Shown here: positions 15,689 to 24,884 of the stretch, one piece after another
Layout of the letters: every line of letters starts with the position of its first letter
Numbering within the stretch: the stretch's first letter is position 1
NCBI GenBank assembly: GCA_966211525.1
Contig: CBIHOZ010000023.1
Span: forward strand, 1 to 61,920
DNA from: Ohtaekwangia sp966211525
GTDB lineage: Bacteria; Bacteroidota; Bacteroidia; Cytophagales; Cyclobacteriaceae
DNA: 61,920 nucleotides
Direction of reading: 5' to 3'
Notes under the pieces: generated by a model
Databases searched by the model: none
What the model was told of the DNA's origin: nothing
The model's input: only the letters and a program-made list of their open reading frames with translations
Program-made: the position numbers and the translations under genes

Positions 15689-16804
15689 TCATAGAATTAT
15701 TGTGCCTGCGGAATGACGCTCCGTTATGGTGGCTCGCGTATAGTCTTCTTTTCCACTCTTCATCTTCAACCCGAATAGCGGGCGGAGTATATTTACTCGC
15801 TTTATTACTTCGAACGCGGCAAAGCATCCTATGCCTGTAAACATCAGCGCGAATACAAACTCAAGCTGTACGGGAAGATCCATTGGAAAAATCCACGAGG
15901 AGCCCAGGAACAAAAAGATCATGTGAAGAATATATACCGGGTAGGCCGCTTCACTTAAATAGGACAATACTTTTCCCGGACGGTTCAGGTACTTATATCC
16001 GAATGCAAACATGGTAAGGATCCAGCACTGAGACTCTATCGCGAGCAGATAGCCCGGAGCTTTCATCCCCATCCATATATAGCGTACTACAAAGAATGCA
16101 ATGCCCAGGATCAGAAACATCCACCTATATTTCAGCAACATCTTCCTGAAACCATCGCCTGCCAGAACAAAACAGAAGCCGCAGAAGAACGCTAATATAC
16201 CGAGCACGAAACCATGCCACGTCATGGCATATAGTTCATACGGATTCGGATTGATCGCCAGTGCCTCGATTACAAAAAGTACCAATACGGGCAAGAGTCC
16301 GAGCGGGTGACTCAATATAGCTTTGAGACTGCGCACGAATTTACCCTGCTCATGTTTCTTCAGGTAATAGAACAGCGGTGATAGCAATGTCACGTATACC
16401 ATAATGTTTCCGAGAAACCAGAGATGCCCGGGGCTGATCGCATAGCTTACCTCCCATTTATAATAGTGTTGCCAGATCATAACACTCAACGGAAAAATGC
16501 AAAACATTCCAAAGACATACGGAAGCAGTATACGAAGCGCGCGGTCTTGCATAAGTTGCTTCCAGCTTCGCTGTTGCATAGCGAAATATACTCCCATTCC
16601 CGATACAAAGAACAGAAACGGTATACGCCATATATTCAGCATCGCCATCGGGAACCACAACGATGTCCACGAATCACCGTTGGAAATAAAACCGATCATG
16701 ATTCCCCAGGGTTGAAATCCGATCGCTACATGGTATATCAAAAGCAATCCGATGGCGATTACGCGAAGCCAGTCAATATCATACCGTCTGTTTGTTGTTA
16801 GCAT
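15689..16804 (-). CDS. Acyltransferase-3 family integral membrane protein
   Basis: 371 residues with about ten membrane helices. The N-terminus RRYDIDWLRVIAIGLLLIYHVAIGF is the hallmark of the acyltransferase-3/OafA-like family, in which the His near the end of the first helix and Arg residues in the following loop are required for acetyl or succinyl transfer to extracytoplasmic sugars. PGHLWFLGNIMVYV, found later in the chain, is also typical. The acceptor glycan is not evident, as there are no neighbouring polysaccharide genes. It lies 29 bases downstream of the ankyrin lipoprotein gene and is probably in one transcript with it. Confidence 0.85.
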   Translation of the reverse strand: MLTTNRRYDIDWLRVIAIGLLLIYHVAIGFQPWGIMIGFISNGDSWTSLWFPMAMLNIWRIPFLFFVSGMGVYFAMQQRSWKQLMQDRALRILLPYVFGMFCIFPLSVMIWQHYYKWEVSYAISPGHLWFLGNIMVYVTLLSPLFYYLKKHEQGKFVRSLKAILSHPLGLLPVLVLFVIEALAINPNPYELYAMTWHGFVLGILAFFCGFCFVLAGDGFRKMLLKYRWMFLILGIAFFVVRYIWMGMKAPGYLLAIESQCWILTMFAFGYKYLNRPGKVLSYLSEAAYPVYILHMIFLFLGSSWIFPMDLPVQLEFVFALMFTGIGCFAAFEVIKRVNILRPLFGLKMKSGKEDYTRATITERHSAGTIIL

Positions 16805-16833
16805 ATTCGTTGATGTTTTGGAGTATTGAATTT

Positions 16834-17406
16834 TTATTTCAGCATGCCGGCAATTACCGGTCTGGTTTGCTCGATATAGGTATAGTCGAGTTTGAGACCC
16901 ATCGGCTCGAGCACCTTTCCGATCATATCATATATACTCTTCGATTCCTCAAATGTACCGGCAACAGTCTGGTAGGGTGTTGCTCCGAAATTATTCACGA
17001 TTGTTTTATCAGCACCCTTCTCGAGCAGCATGCGAACGATCTCCGGACGACAAAAGAAAGCGGATGAATGAAGTGCTGTAGATCCATCATTGTTTTGAAA
17101 GTTGAGATCAGCACCGGCATCGATCAGAATTTTTGCTTCTTCAGTTTTGCCAAATACGGCCGCGCTGATTAACGGACTTGATCCACCGAAAGGGTCCTTC
17201 TCATTTATATTGCTTCCGGCTGCAATGTGTTGTCTCAAGGCTTCTTTGTTCCCGGTAATCACAGCGGTGTGGATATCAACATCAGGAGCCTGGACACCTG
17301 TTTTCTTTTCAGTGCCATTCCCTGACTTGCAGGACACCAGTACTAATAAGACTAGAAATGCGATGGCCGCAGACGATGTGAGCTTGTTGAATGTTGAAGT
17401 TTTCAT
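16834..17406 (-). CDS. Ankyrin-repeat lipoprotein
   Basis: 190 residues. The N-terminus is a lipoprotein signal with the box LVSC (Cys26). At least three ankyrin repeats follow from about residue 45: DIHTAVITGNKEALRQHIAAG, GGSSPLISAAVFGKTEEAKILIDAG and GSTALHSSAFFCRPEIVRMLLEKG. Ankyrin repeats mediate protein contacts, so this is a binding protein displayed on the periplasmic or outer face. It is the first gene of an operon with a membrane acyltransferase and faces the AraC-TPR regulator, the most likely controller. Confidence 0.88.
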   Translation of the reverse strand: MKTSTFNKLTSSAAIAFLVLLVLVSCKSGNGTEKKTGVQAPDVDIHTAVITGNKEALRQHIAAGSNINEKDPFGGSSPLISAAVFGKTEEAKILIDAGADLNFQNNDGSTALHSSAFFCRPEIVRMLLEKGADKTIVNNFGATPYQTVAGTFEESKSIYDMIGKVLEPMGLKLDYTYIEQTRPVIAGMLK

Positions 17407-17526
17407 GTTCGTTTGAGTTTAGTTTTTGAAAAAATTTAATGACTCAAAGAACGCCTGAACGCCCGCGCAGCACTAAACAACCGTGCGTCCAAAACCATCA
17501 ACTTTGCCGAAATGGATATAAATGAT

Positions 17527-17554
17527 GATGCATCGATAGCAATTTTGATGCATC
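17527..17554. promoter_or_regulatory. Two copies of an 8-bp palindrome, candidate operator
   Basis: GATGCATC occurs at 17527-17534 and 17547-17554, each preceded by T, 20 bases apart. They lie between the ankyrin/acyltransferase operon and the AraC-TPR regulator. Confidence 0.4.
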
Positions 17555-17664
17555 TGCGTGCTGAAACGCGTAACTTGAGGCTGTTTTACTATACTTTGGA
17601 AAAAATTTTGGTTGAATGCGGAAGTCTCTTTCCGTGCTCTCCGACTTAATTGTTAAAACATACC

Positions 17665-19746
17665 ATGGCCGATTTACCCTTGTCCGAAACTGATTTTACA
17701 ACCCGGCTCACAGCCGCGATCGAAAAGAATATGGCCAATGAGCAGTTTGGTGTTTCCGAGCTCGCGGACGAAATGAACATGAGCCGGTCTAACCTGCTGC
17801 GAAAAGTAAAAAAGGAATATAACCTTTCGGTGAGCCAACTCATCAGCCAGGTTCGACTCACCCGGGCCATGGAGTTACTGAAGAGTACATCTCAAAATGT
17901 GTCGGAAGTTTCGCACCAGGTGGGATTCAACAGCAGTTCGTATTTCATTAAATGCTTTCGCGAATACTATGGCTACCCTCCGGGTGAAGTCGGGAAACGT
18001 GATACCCCAACGGCTGCTATACCGGTTGGCACATTACCCGATGATGACGACAAGCGAGCGCCTGTTACTCCGCGGCCGTACAAAAAGTATATATCTGTAG
18101 CTGCTGCTATACTCGTGTTCGTGGTGGTCGCTCTATGGGCATGGTCTGCGCTTCGGCCGGAAGACGAGGAGAAATCCATCGTTGTGTTACCCTTTAAGAA
18201 TGAAAGCAGCGACTCATCGAATGTATACCTGATCAACGGCTTGATGGAAGCTACGCTCAATAACCTTCAGCAGATTCAGAACCTGCGCGTGGTGAGCAGA
18301 ACATCAGCCGAAAAATATCGCCAGACTTCGAAGTCTGTATCCGAGATGGCGAAAGAACTGAACGTTCAATATTTTGTTGAGGGAAGCGGACAAAAAATAG
18401 GAGATAAAATTTTGCTGAACATCCAGTTGATCGATGGCGAAACGGATAAACATCTGTGGGCTAAACAATATCGCAGGGAGTCCAAAGATATATTTGAATT
18501 ACAGCAAGAGATCGCTCAAAATATAGCGAGTGAGATCGAAGTGATTCTTACACCGGAGGAGAAAAGTCGCATTGAGAAAAAACCTACCGATGATCTCGAA
18601 GCGTACGACTATTATCTGAAAGGTAAAGATCTGTTTTACCGCAGCGGACGAAACGATCTTGAAGCTTCGATTCCGCTCTTCAAAAAAGCGATCGAGAGAG
18701 ATCCGGAATTTGCACTCGCGTATGCGACAGCAACCATGGTATATTATTACCTCGATCTGTTCGACCTGCAGAAGCAACATGGCCATGACATTGAAACGTT
18801 TGCCGAGCGGGCTATGCTATATGATCCTAAATCAAGCGAGAGTCTGACCGCGAAAGCATTGTCGTTTGCCGCACGACAGCAATTCGAACTATCTATACCG
18901 TATTTTGAAAAAGCGCTGGAGTACAATCCGCGCTCCGGACTCGTGTTACATTTTTTAACCGAGTTCTATAATATTCATGTGCCGAACCCACCGAAATACC
19001 TCGAGTATGCTATACGTAAAGTACGCGTGGACAATGCCATCGACTCCGCTACACGAAGTTTCAATTATTTCCATTTAAGCAATGCGTTGGCTCAGAATGG
19101 ATTTCTGGATGACGCACTGCGCTACAATACACGATCGTTACAACTCAACCCTAAAAACTTCTTTGCCGGTTACGTACGGGCCTATATACATTACGGAACC
19201 GACCGCAGTTGCGCGAAGACCAAAGCTATACTGCAGGCCGAATGGAAAAAGGACACGATGCGTTTTGATATACTGCAGGAGATAGGTAAGGTTAATTTTA
19301 TGATGCGGGATTTTGCTGCTGCAAGAGCATGCTATGACCGTGCTATACCCATTATGCAGATGTTTGGGATGGACATCTTCCGACATGAGTACCTGCGGAT
19401 CGGGGCTGCGTATGCACACACCGGAGACAAAGCAAAAGCTGATTACTACATGAATGAGTATAAACGTTTTGCTGACAACGACCTGACAATGTATAAAGAC
19501 ATGCACCTTGCTTCTTACTATTCATACCAGGGTGAGGATGCAAAAGCGATCATACATTTCCGGAAGTTTGCGAATGAACAGGATAATTTTCTGTACTGGC
19601 TATTATTGTTACGCGATGATCCTCTTGGCGATAACCTGCGCAAGAACCCGGAGTTCGATGCCATCATGAAAATTATCGAGGCTAAATTCTGGAAAAAGAA
19701 CAGGGAGATAAAGGAACGCTTTGAAGATGATTTCAGAAACCTGTAG
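17665..19746 (+). CDS. Membrane-anchored AraC-type regulator with TolB-N-like and TPR sensor domains
   Basis: 693 residues from ATG 17665 (an upstream TTG at 17650 is possible). The domain order is unusual: an AraC helix-turn-helix pair at the very N-terminus (about 15-110, with VSELADEMNMSRSNLLRKVKK and VSEVSHQVGFNSSSYFIKCFREYYGYPP), a linker, and one membrane helix at about 140-163. A FlgO/TolB-N-like domain follows (about 170-290, SIVVLPFKNESSDSSNVYLINGLMEATLNNL), then tetratricopeptide repeats to the end. The DNA-binding end should be cytoplasmic and the TPR end periplasmic, so it can signal across the membrane without a kinase, as CadC/ToxR proteins do. It is divergent from the ankyrin-acyltransferase operon, its likely target. 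Confidence 0.88.
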   Translation: MADLPLSETDFTTRLTAAIEKNMANEQFGVSELADEMNMSRSNLLRKVKKEYNLSVSQLISQVRLTRAMELLKSTSQNVSEVSHQVGFNSSSYFIKCFREYYGYPPGEVGKRDTPTAAIPVGTLPDDDDKRAPVTPRPYKKYISVAAAILVFVVVALWAWSALRPEDEEKSIVVLPFKNESSDSSNVYLINGLMEATLNNLQQIQNLRVVSRTSAEKYRQTSKSVSEMAKELNVQYFVEGSGQKIGDKILLNIQLIDGETDKHLWAKQYRRESKDIFELQQEIAQNIASEIEVILTPEEKSRIEKKPTDDLEAYDYYLKGKDLFYRSGRNDLEASIPLFKKAIERDPEFALAYATATMVYYYLDLFDLQKQHGHDIETFAERAMLYDPKSSESLTAKALSFAARQQFELSIPYFEKALEYNPRSGLVLHFLTEFYNIHVPNPPKYLEYAIRKVRVDNAIDSATRSFNYFHLSNALAQNGFLDDALRYNTRSLQLNPKNFFAGYVRAYIHYGTDRSCAKTKAILQAEWKKDTMRFDILQEIGKVNFMMRDFAAARACYDRAIPIMQMFGMDIFRHEYLRIGAAYAHTGDKAKADYYMNEYKRFADNDLTMYKDMHLASYYSYQGEDAKAIIHFRKFANEQDNFLYWLLLLRDDPLGDNLRKNPEFDAIMKIIEAKFWKKNREIKERFEDDFRNL

Positions 19747-19781
19747 TACTATATCTATAGTATATAATTAACGTTATCAAT

Positions 19782-20126
19782 ATGCCGTACGACCAGCACC
19801 TCCTTGAACGAGTTGAGAAAGTTTTCACGGAAAAGAAAGTTAAGTTCGTCCAGAAGAATATGATTGGAGGACTTTGTTTTATGGTGAACGACAAAATGGT
19901 GGTTGGTGTAACGAATGATTCACTGATGGTGCGTATCGATCCGGAACTATACCCGGTTGCCTTAAAGAAAAAAGGTTGCCGCCACATGGATTTCAATGGA
20001 AGAACGTTGAAGGGATTTTTACGGGTTGAATCTATCGGAGTTCGTTCCGACAAAGACCTGATATACTGGATTGAATTGAGTCTTGATTTTAATCCGAAAG
20101 CAAAGGCAGCCAAAAAGAAATCGTAA
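19782..20126 (+). CDS. TfoX N-terminal domain protein
   Basis: 114 residues. The pattern of VEKVFTEKKVKFVQKNMIGGLCFMVNDKMVVGVTNDSLMVRI and a C-terminal GRTLKGFLRVE segment fits the TfoX/Sxy N-terminal domain. In enterobacteria Sxy is a competence co-regulator, but stand-alone domains such as this one are widespread and unassigned. The C-terminus is Lys-rich (KAKAAKKKS), which could contact nucleic acid. A 7-base inverted repeat with a 2-base centre, TACTATA/TATAGTA (19747-19762), lies just after the upstream gene and before this one. Confidence 0.8.
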   Translation: MPYDQHLLERVEKVFTEKKVKFVQKNMIGGLCFMVNDKMVVGVTNDSLMVRIDPELYPVALKKKGCRHMDFNGRTLKGFLRVESIGVRSDKDLIYWIELSLDFNPKAKAAKKKS

Positions 20127-20251
20127 AAGCTGCTGGCTACTGGCCTCTGGGGTGCAAGCTTGGCTAGCGGTGAGGACTTGTGACTGCTATATATATAGCC
20201 GCGAGTTTTGAGCTGTGAGCTGTGAGATAAAAAATTTGTTTTGAAATATAA

Positions 20252-20281
20252 GAAGCCGTCTCAAAATGCTGAGACGGCTTC
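20252..20281 (-). terminator. Terminator of the SusC-SusD operon
   Basis: A perfect 12-bp stem (GAAGCCGTCTCA at 20252-20263 with TGAGACGGCTTC at 20270-20281) with a 6-base loop lies 50 bases beyond the last gene of the minus-strand operon. A T-rich stretch follows on that strand. Confidence 0.7.
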
Positions 20282-20331
20282 CACATTTTCATTCCAATTA
20301 TATTTAACAATACAACCTGTGTTTACCTTGC

Positions 20332-21618
20332 TTATTCGGGAAGCATTCCGGAAACTTTTACCTCGGCAACGCTGAAGAATGCTTTGGTATTACCGGCAAA
20401 GAAGCCTTCGTAATTCTTGAGACATCGTATCCGTATATATCTCATGCGGGGAACTGCCGGATCAACCGCCAATGAAAAGCCGGCTTTGGCAGTTGCTTTA
20501 TCCACATCATTTTCATTGTCCTTGGGAAGTCCCGATGGTTTTTCGATTGTTCCTGCATTCAGTAATGTCCAGCTCGCATCCAGTGCACCACTGCTGGTTG
20601 GATTGGATGAACCATATATCTCATAATCACGAAGTGTAGAGAAAGTATAATATGCACCCCATCCTTCCTGGAATGGATACAAGGTAATTTTAGTAAGGTC
20701 AACGACCATACCCAGATCGAACGTTATCATTTGAGGTGAATTTTCACCTGCACCTATATCTGTAAAGTTGGCGCCATTGTATGAATTTAGTGCTTTGCCG
20801 TCCCACATCGCGGCAACACCACCGGAGCCACCATTTGGCCCGGCATCGCCAGGAAGCGATACTGCCGAGAAGAACGATCTGTCCGCCTCTTTCTCTGCAA
20901 AGGTTGGTATACCGCGTATACTATATTTCGTACAGAATGTATCAATGCAAACAACATTAGGAGTAACCGGCAGCGGTTTAAAGACTGTACGCCAGCTAAA
21001 AGTATTGTTGTTAAAATCCAGACCTTTCAAAATGGTAGTAGTTTCTGACGCAGGTGTTATTACCACGGTATCGCCATGTTGCGTTTTATAGCGCACTTCC
21101 ATTTGCACCGGACCAAGCGATTTATCGATCAGGTCCCAATATATAGTTGAAACAGCATCGTCATACGCTACTATTTTTATTTTGCGGTTCGACAATGTAT
21201 TACGGTAGCGACTGCCGTACGAGTTGCCGGTTATGTTCACGCCTACAGACGAATTACCTGCGGCATCATACGTATATACCGAAAAACTTTTGGTTCCTTC
21301 CTCCACATCAAAAATTCCGTCAAATATATAGTCATCATTCAAGCCGTCTATATCAAACATTACGGAATCACGGAAGTTGTTCCAGAAGATCTTGCACTTA
21401 TTCACCTTGGGATCACGTGTAACAATTCCCCAAAGTCTTACCCGCTCCTTTCCCGGAAAAACAACAACGGAGTCAAACTTACCGGTATATATTATTTCTC
21501 CGTCTTTTGTGTACTTTTTATATTCATCCCATTCGGAGCACGACCCGAGTATCATTACCAGGCAAAATATAGCCATAATAGCACTCACGAGCGGTCTGGT
21601 TTTATATGTATATATCAT
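20332..21618 (-). CDS. SusCD-associated lipoprotein, DUF4998 plus discoidin-like C-terminal domain
   Basis: 428 residues with a lipoprotein box LGSC (Cys27). The N-terminal half (about 35-230) fits DUF4998: GKERVRLWGIVTRDPKVNKCKIFW and a fibronectin-like fold. The C-terminal part (about 265-428) is an F5/8 type C/DUF5000-like beta-sandwich, with MITFDLGMVVDLTKITLYPF and RMRYIRIRCLKNYEG. Its last 150 residues are clearly related to those of the upstream gene product. Such proteins are surface lipoproteins that bind glycans or hold substrate for a SusCD transporter. It is the last gene of the operon. Confidence 0.85.
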   Translation of the reverse strand: MIYTYKTRPLVSAIMAIFCLVMILGSCSEWDEYKKYTKDGEIIYTGKFDSVVVFPGKERVRLWGIVTRDPKVNKCKIFWNNFRDSVMFDIDGLNDDYIFDGIFDVEEGTKSFSVYTYDAAGNSSVGVNITGNSYGSRYRNTLSNRKIKIVAYDDAVSTIYWDLIDKSLGPVQMEVRYKTQHGDTVVITPASETTTILKGLDFNNNTFSWRTVFKPLPVTPNVVCIDTFCTKYSIRGIPTFAEKEADRSFFSAVSLPGDAGPNGGSGGVAAMWDGKALNSYNGANFTDIGAGENSPQMITFDLGMVVDLTKITLYPFQEGWGAYYTFSTLRDYEIYGSSNPTSSGALDASWTLLNAGTIEKPSGLPKDNENDVDKATAKAGFSLAVDPAVPRMRYIRIRCLKNYEGFFAGNTKAFFSVAEVKVSGMLPE

Positions 21619-21645
21619 AGTTCTTATTCTTAATGGTTATATAGT

Positions 21646-22851
21646 TTAACGCGGGTCACCGAAAACCTTAAGTTCATCTACACTCTGCGGACATGAGCCG
21701 GCCCAGTTTACCGTGCATCTGATTCTCAGGTAGCGAACCTTCGGAGCATTGAAATCGACATCGAAGAAGAATCCATTGGCGGCAGCCTCCTGGTCGGATG
21801 CTGTTTCGGTATTCCCAGGACTTCCCGAAGGCTTCTTCAATTCATATTTCCCCAGCAAAGTCCAGCTTTCATCCAGCGCACCGCTCAGGTTCGGATTGGT
21901 AGAACCCCACAGTTCAAAATGTTTCAAGGTGGTAAAGCCATAGTATAGATTACTAAGCTCTTTGAAAGGTCGTATCCAAACCTTGCTCAGCTTTGCTGAC
22001 ACACCCATATCAACTGTTACGATGGAAGGTACATTTAACGTGGCGGCAGCGAGACTGCTGAAACTAACCGGCCAGCCATAACGCTTGTCCCACATGTTGG
22101 CAACAGCAGCACCGGGTTGTTGCCCCGGATCGCCCGGCAACGGAAAATGTCTGAAGTTCGCAGTGTTCAGTTCCACTTCATAGATCGGGTTTATATCTTT
22201 ATACAATGTGTCGGTAATGTTGTTCCACCGGTCGCGTATAGCTATACCAAAGTGGCGTGTTAATGTATCCATTCCACTGCGCTGCGAAAGAATAGAATCA
22301 ACCGATGTATATACACTCAGATTATTGTTTACTTCCCACTCCTTCAATACATTTTGTTCCATGATCAAAATACCGATCGCCTCCTGGTATTTATTCACAG
22401 CAGTGAGTTTGTAACCGCCAAAGGCATCGCGTATATCTATACTTTCAAGCACCGACCATATAGGAGCCTCCAGCGGCTTTACCTTAACTGATATAGGTTC
22501 GGAATGAACTTCCTGGCGGTTTACAGTATATAGTTTGATCTCATGTTCCTGTGTATCTGCAAATCCTTCCACTACCAGCGAATCAACAAAGTAAGATGAT
22601 TTCACATCCATTACTTTCCCGCTGGCAAGCGTATACGTTGCTTTCACATATAGTAAATCCGGATCAGCCGGCAAACTATACGATATAGTTGCTTTACCGG
22701 GATAGTTCTTTACCTCCACTTCTGATACCTGTTGTGGTGCGCCCTTCGATGTACCCGCAGGTTCACGGTAACTTAGATCTTCGTTACAGGCATACGCCAG
22801 CAGAAGCGTTGCCATACCCAACAGCCTATATTTCATTATCTGTATTTTCAT
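21646..22851 (-). CDS. SusCD-associated lipoprotein, DUF4959/DUF5126/DUF5000 type
   Basis: 401 residues from ATG 22851, with a lipoprotein box AYAC (Cys22). In order: a DUF4959-like fibronectin-type domain (about 35-120, VEVKNYPGKATISYSLPADPDLLYVKATYT), a DUF5126-like middle and a DUF5000/discoidin-like C-terminal domain (about 250-400, VTVDMGVSAKLSKVWIRPF and KVRYLRIRCTVNWAG). This architecture is found beside SusC/SusD pairs as surface glycan-binding partners. I rejected the longer start at 22881 because it would overlap the SusD stop and precede the signal peptide. Confidence 0.87.
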   Translation of the reverse strand: MKIQIMKYRLLGMATLLLAYACNEDLSYREPAGTSKGAPQQVSEVEVKNYPGKATISYSLPADPDLLYVKATYTLASGKVMDVKSSYFVDSLVVEGFADTQEHEIKLYTVNRQEVHSEPISVKVKPLEAPIWSVLESIDIRDAFGGYKLTAVNKYQEAIGILIMEQNVLKEWEVNNNLSVYTSVDSILSQRSGMDTLTRHFGIAIRDRWNNITDTLYKDINPIYEVELNTANFRHFPLPGDPGQQPGAAVANMWDKRYGWPVSFSSLAAATLNVPSIVTVDMGVSAKLSKVWIRPFKELSNLYYGFTTLKHFELWGSTNPNLSGALDESWTLLGKYELKKPSGSPGNTETASDQEAAANGFFFDVDFNAPKVRYLRIRCTVNWAGSCPQSVDELKVFGDPR

Positions 22852-22874
22852 CTCTGTAAATTTTAAGTGATTTA

Positions 22875-24851
22875 TTACCATCCCGGATTTTCTACCAGCT
22901 TCGGATTCTTCCGGGTGTCTTCTGCACCAATCGGCCAGAGGTAGTCGCGTGGCGTTACAAAGGTCTGGCTATATATCTGTGTCTCGCGGTAATACGTGGC
23001 AGCCGTAGTACCGGTATAATTCCACCCGGTTATATCTTTATTAAGTTCTTCGGCAGCCTTCTTCCACCGGCGAAGATCCCAGAACCGGTGACCTTCAAAG
23101 GCAAGTTCGATCAAACGCTCACGGTGTATAATTTCACGCAGTCCATCCTGTGTTGCAAACTTGTTTGGGATGGACGAATAATTAGTCCATGATTCCACAA
23201 CACCGGCAAGCCCCGCTCTTGCTCTGATCTTGTCGAGGTATACAATAGCTTCCGCAGATGCAGGCTCTGTCTCATTCAAGGCTTCTGCATAGAGCAGGTA
23301 AAGATCAGCGAGACGAATCTCCGGCCAGGGATATTGTCCATAGGTAGTGGCATCATTATCTCCGAACACCATCTCCCAGTTCACAAGCTTCTTGATATAG
23401 TATCCTGTCTCATTCCAGCTCAAGGTTGAAGGCGCACCTCCGAGATCAGCCCATTTTGTCTGCGCATAGAATGCAGTATCAACACCGCGTGCATCTTTCT
23501 TATACCAAATGCCACCATCAAAACCAAGATCAGCATAGAACCTGTTCTCGCGATCGAAATTCAGTCGTGCTGTTATATAGTTGGTCTTAATATTATAGCT
23601 CTCGCTTTTTGTCGCCCTGCGCAGTTGTTCATAATCTGAAAAATCCAACGTGATATCTTCTTCAATGGGCACACCATTACTGGTATAAAACATTTTGGCA
23701 ATTTTAAGAGGTGCTTCCCATACACCTGGTGTCGGAAGACGGTTCTGCGCTTTTGTACCGGTTAACAGTATCTGACACATATTGGAATTCCAGAAATAGC
23801 TATTGGAATTTCCCCAGACTACTTCACTGTTCCATGGCTCCGATACAGCCTGCCGTATACTCAATTGCGTTCGCGTTGTATCAGTAAGACCAAACGGATC
23901 GTTGGTATATACATGCAGTTTGTGTCCTACACCTTCTGCTGCATCGATCGCTGCTTTACAGGCTTCTTTTGCTTTTTGCCATTTTGTTGCATCGTACGTT
24001 GGGTTAAAAAGCAACGTCCCTTCGTGATCGGTAAAATTTGCAAAGTCGCTGTTACCATTGAACAACGGACTCGCTGCCAACACCCAAAGTTTCGCTTTCA
24101 ACGCCAGGGCTATGGGCTTCGTTATTCTTCCCATTTCCTGCAGATCATTTTCAACTACATCCGGAAGTTTTGCTATAGACGAATCAAGCAACGCATCTAT
24201 ATAGTTCACACATTCATCAACGGGTCTGCGGTATACATAGCTGGCCTGAACATCAGCATCGAGCGGAACGTTTACATCGATGACGGGAATAGGACCATAC
24301 ATGCGAAACAGGTAATAGTGATAGTATGCCTTGAGAAACTCTACTTCACCGATCCAGCGTGTTCGCACATCCAGCGTCAGATCGGGTACCTTACTCGGGT
24401 TACGAACGTTTTCCAGAAATATATTGCAACTGCGAAGCCCCGCGAAGAGTCTCTTATCACTACCGGTAGCACCCAGCTGAAAACCTCTCCAGGCATCTAA
24501 CAAGGGTATATTACTATTCTGGTTTCCCTGTGCAATCCGGAAGGCAGGATTCCAGTATGTTCGGTCAGTCTGCGGCAACCAGATTTCATCACCCGACATC
24601 ATGCCTATATTATACCAGCCGTCACCATTCTTCGGTATATAGGAGTAGCAGGTAAACAGGTATTTTTCCGCTTCGTTCTTTAAGGAGAAAGCATTGTCCA
24701 ATGTAGTTACGTTATCCGGTACTACGTCCAGGTAATCACTGCATGACACTGTACTAAACATCAAACCAACAGCAAGCACGATCATGCTTATGGAAACACC
24801 CGGAGCGTATTTCTTCTGTCCCTTTTGATTAAACCATGTATATATATTCAT
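22875..24851 (-). CDS. SusD/RagB-family nutrient-binding outer-membrane lipoprotein
   Basis: 658 residues from ATG 24851. The signal peptide ends at a lipobox STVSC (Cys37), followed by the SusD opening SDYLDVVPDN. TPR-like helices dominate the first half. The C-terminal SusD domain contains EIRLADLYLLYAEALNE, KIRARAGL, LIELAFEGHRFWDLRRW and the closing YLWPIGAEDTRKNPKLVENPGW. It forms the lid over the SusC barrel and captures the ligand before uptake. The gene lies 33 bases downstream of SusC in the same operon. Confidence 0.95.
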   Translation of the reverse strand: MNIYTWFNQKGQKKYAPGVSISMIVLAVGLMFSTVSCSDYLDVVPDNVTTLDNAFSLKNEAEKYLFTCYSYIPKNGDGWYNIGMMSGDEIWLPQTDRTYWNPAFRIAQGNQNSNIPLLDAWRGFQLGATGSDKRLFAGLRSCNIFLENVRNPSKVPDLTLDVRTRWIGEVEFLKAYYHYYLFRMYGPIPVIDVNVPLDADVQASYVYRRPVDECVNYIDALLDSSIAKLPDVVENDLQEMGRITKPIALALKAKLWVLAASPLFNGNSDFANFTDHEGTLLFNPTYDATKWQKAKEACKAAIDAAEGVGHKLHVYTNDPFGLTDTTRTQLSIRQAVSEPWNSEVVWGNSNSYFWNSNMCQILLTGTKAQNRLPTPGVWEAPLKIAKMFYTSNGVPIEEDITLDFSDYEQLRRATKSESYNIKTNYITARLNFDRENRFYADLGFDGGIWYKKDARGVDTAFYAQTKWADLGGAPSTLSWNETGYYIKKLVNWEMVFGDNDATTYGQYPWPEIRLADLYLLYAEALNETEPASAEAIVYLDKIRARAGLAGVVESWTNYSSIPNKFATQDGLREIIHRERLIELAFEGHRFWDLRRWKKAAEELNKDITGWNYTGTTAATYYRETQIYSQTFVTPRDYLWPIGAEDTRKNPKLVENPGW

Positions 24852-24884
24852 ATCTATACGTTTTATACTCACAATTCAATTTGG

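Noticed and set aside
15594..15827. A 77-residue open frame overlapping the acyltransferase gene end
   Set aside because: Basic, low-complexity composition typical of an antisense or out-of-frame reading; it covers the SDR promoter repeats.
20186..20199. GCTATATATATAGC palindrome
   Set aside because: TATA-rich palindromes are common throughout this window, so it gives no specific regulatory evidence.
23865..24500. A 211-residue open frame antisense to SusD
   Set aside because: The SusD frame is fully supported by family motifs; this frame is rich in Cys, Arg and Ile without domain pattern, as expected for a shadow frame.
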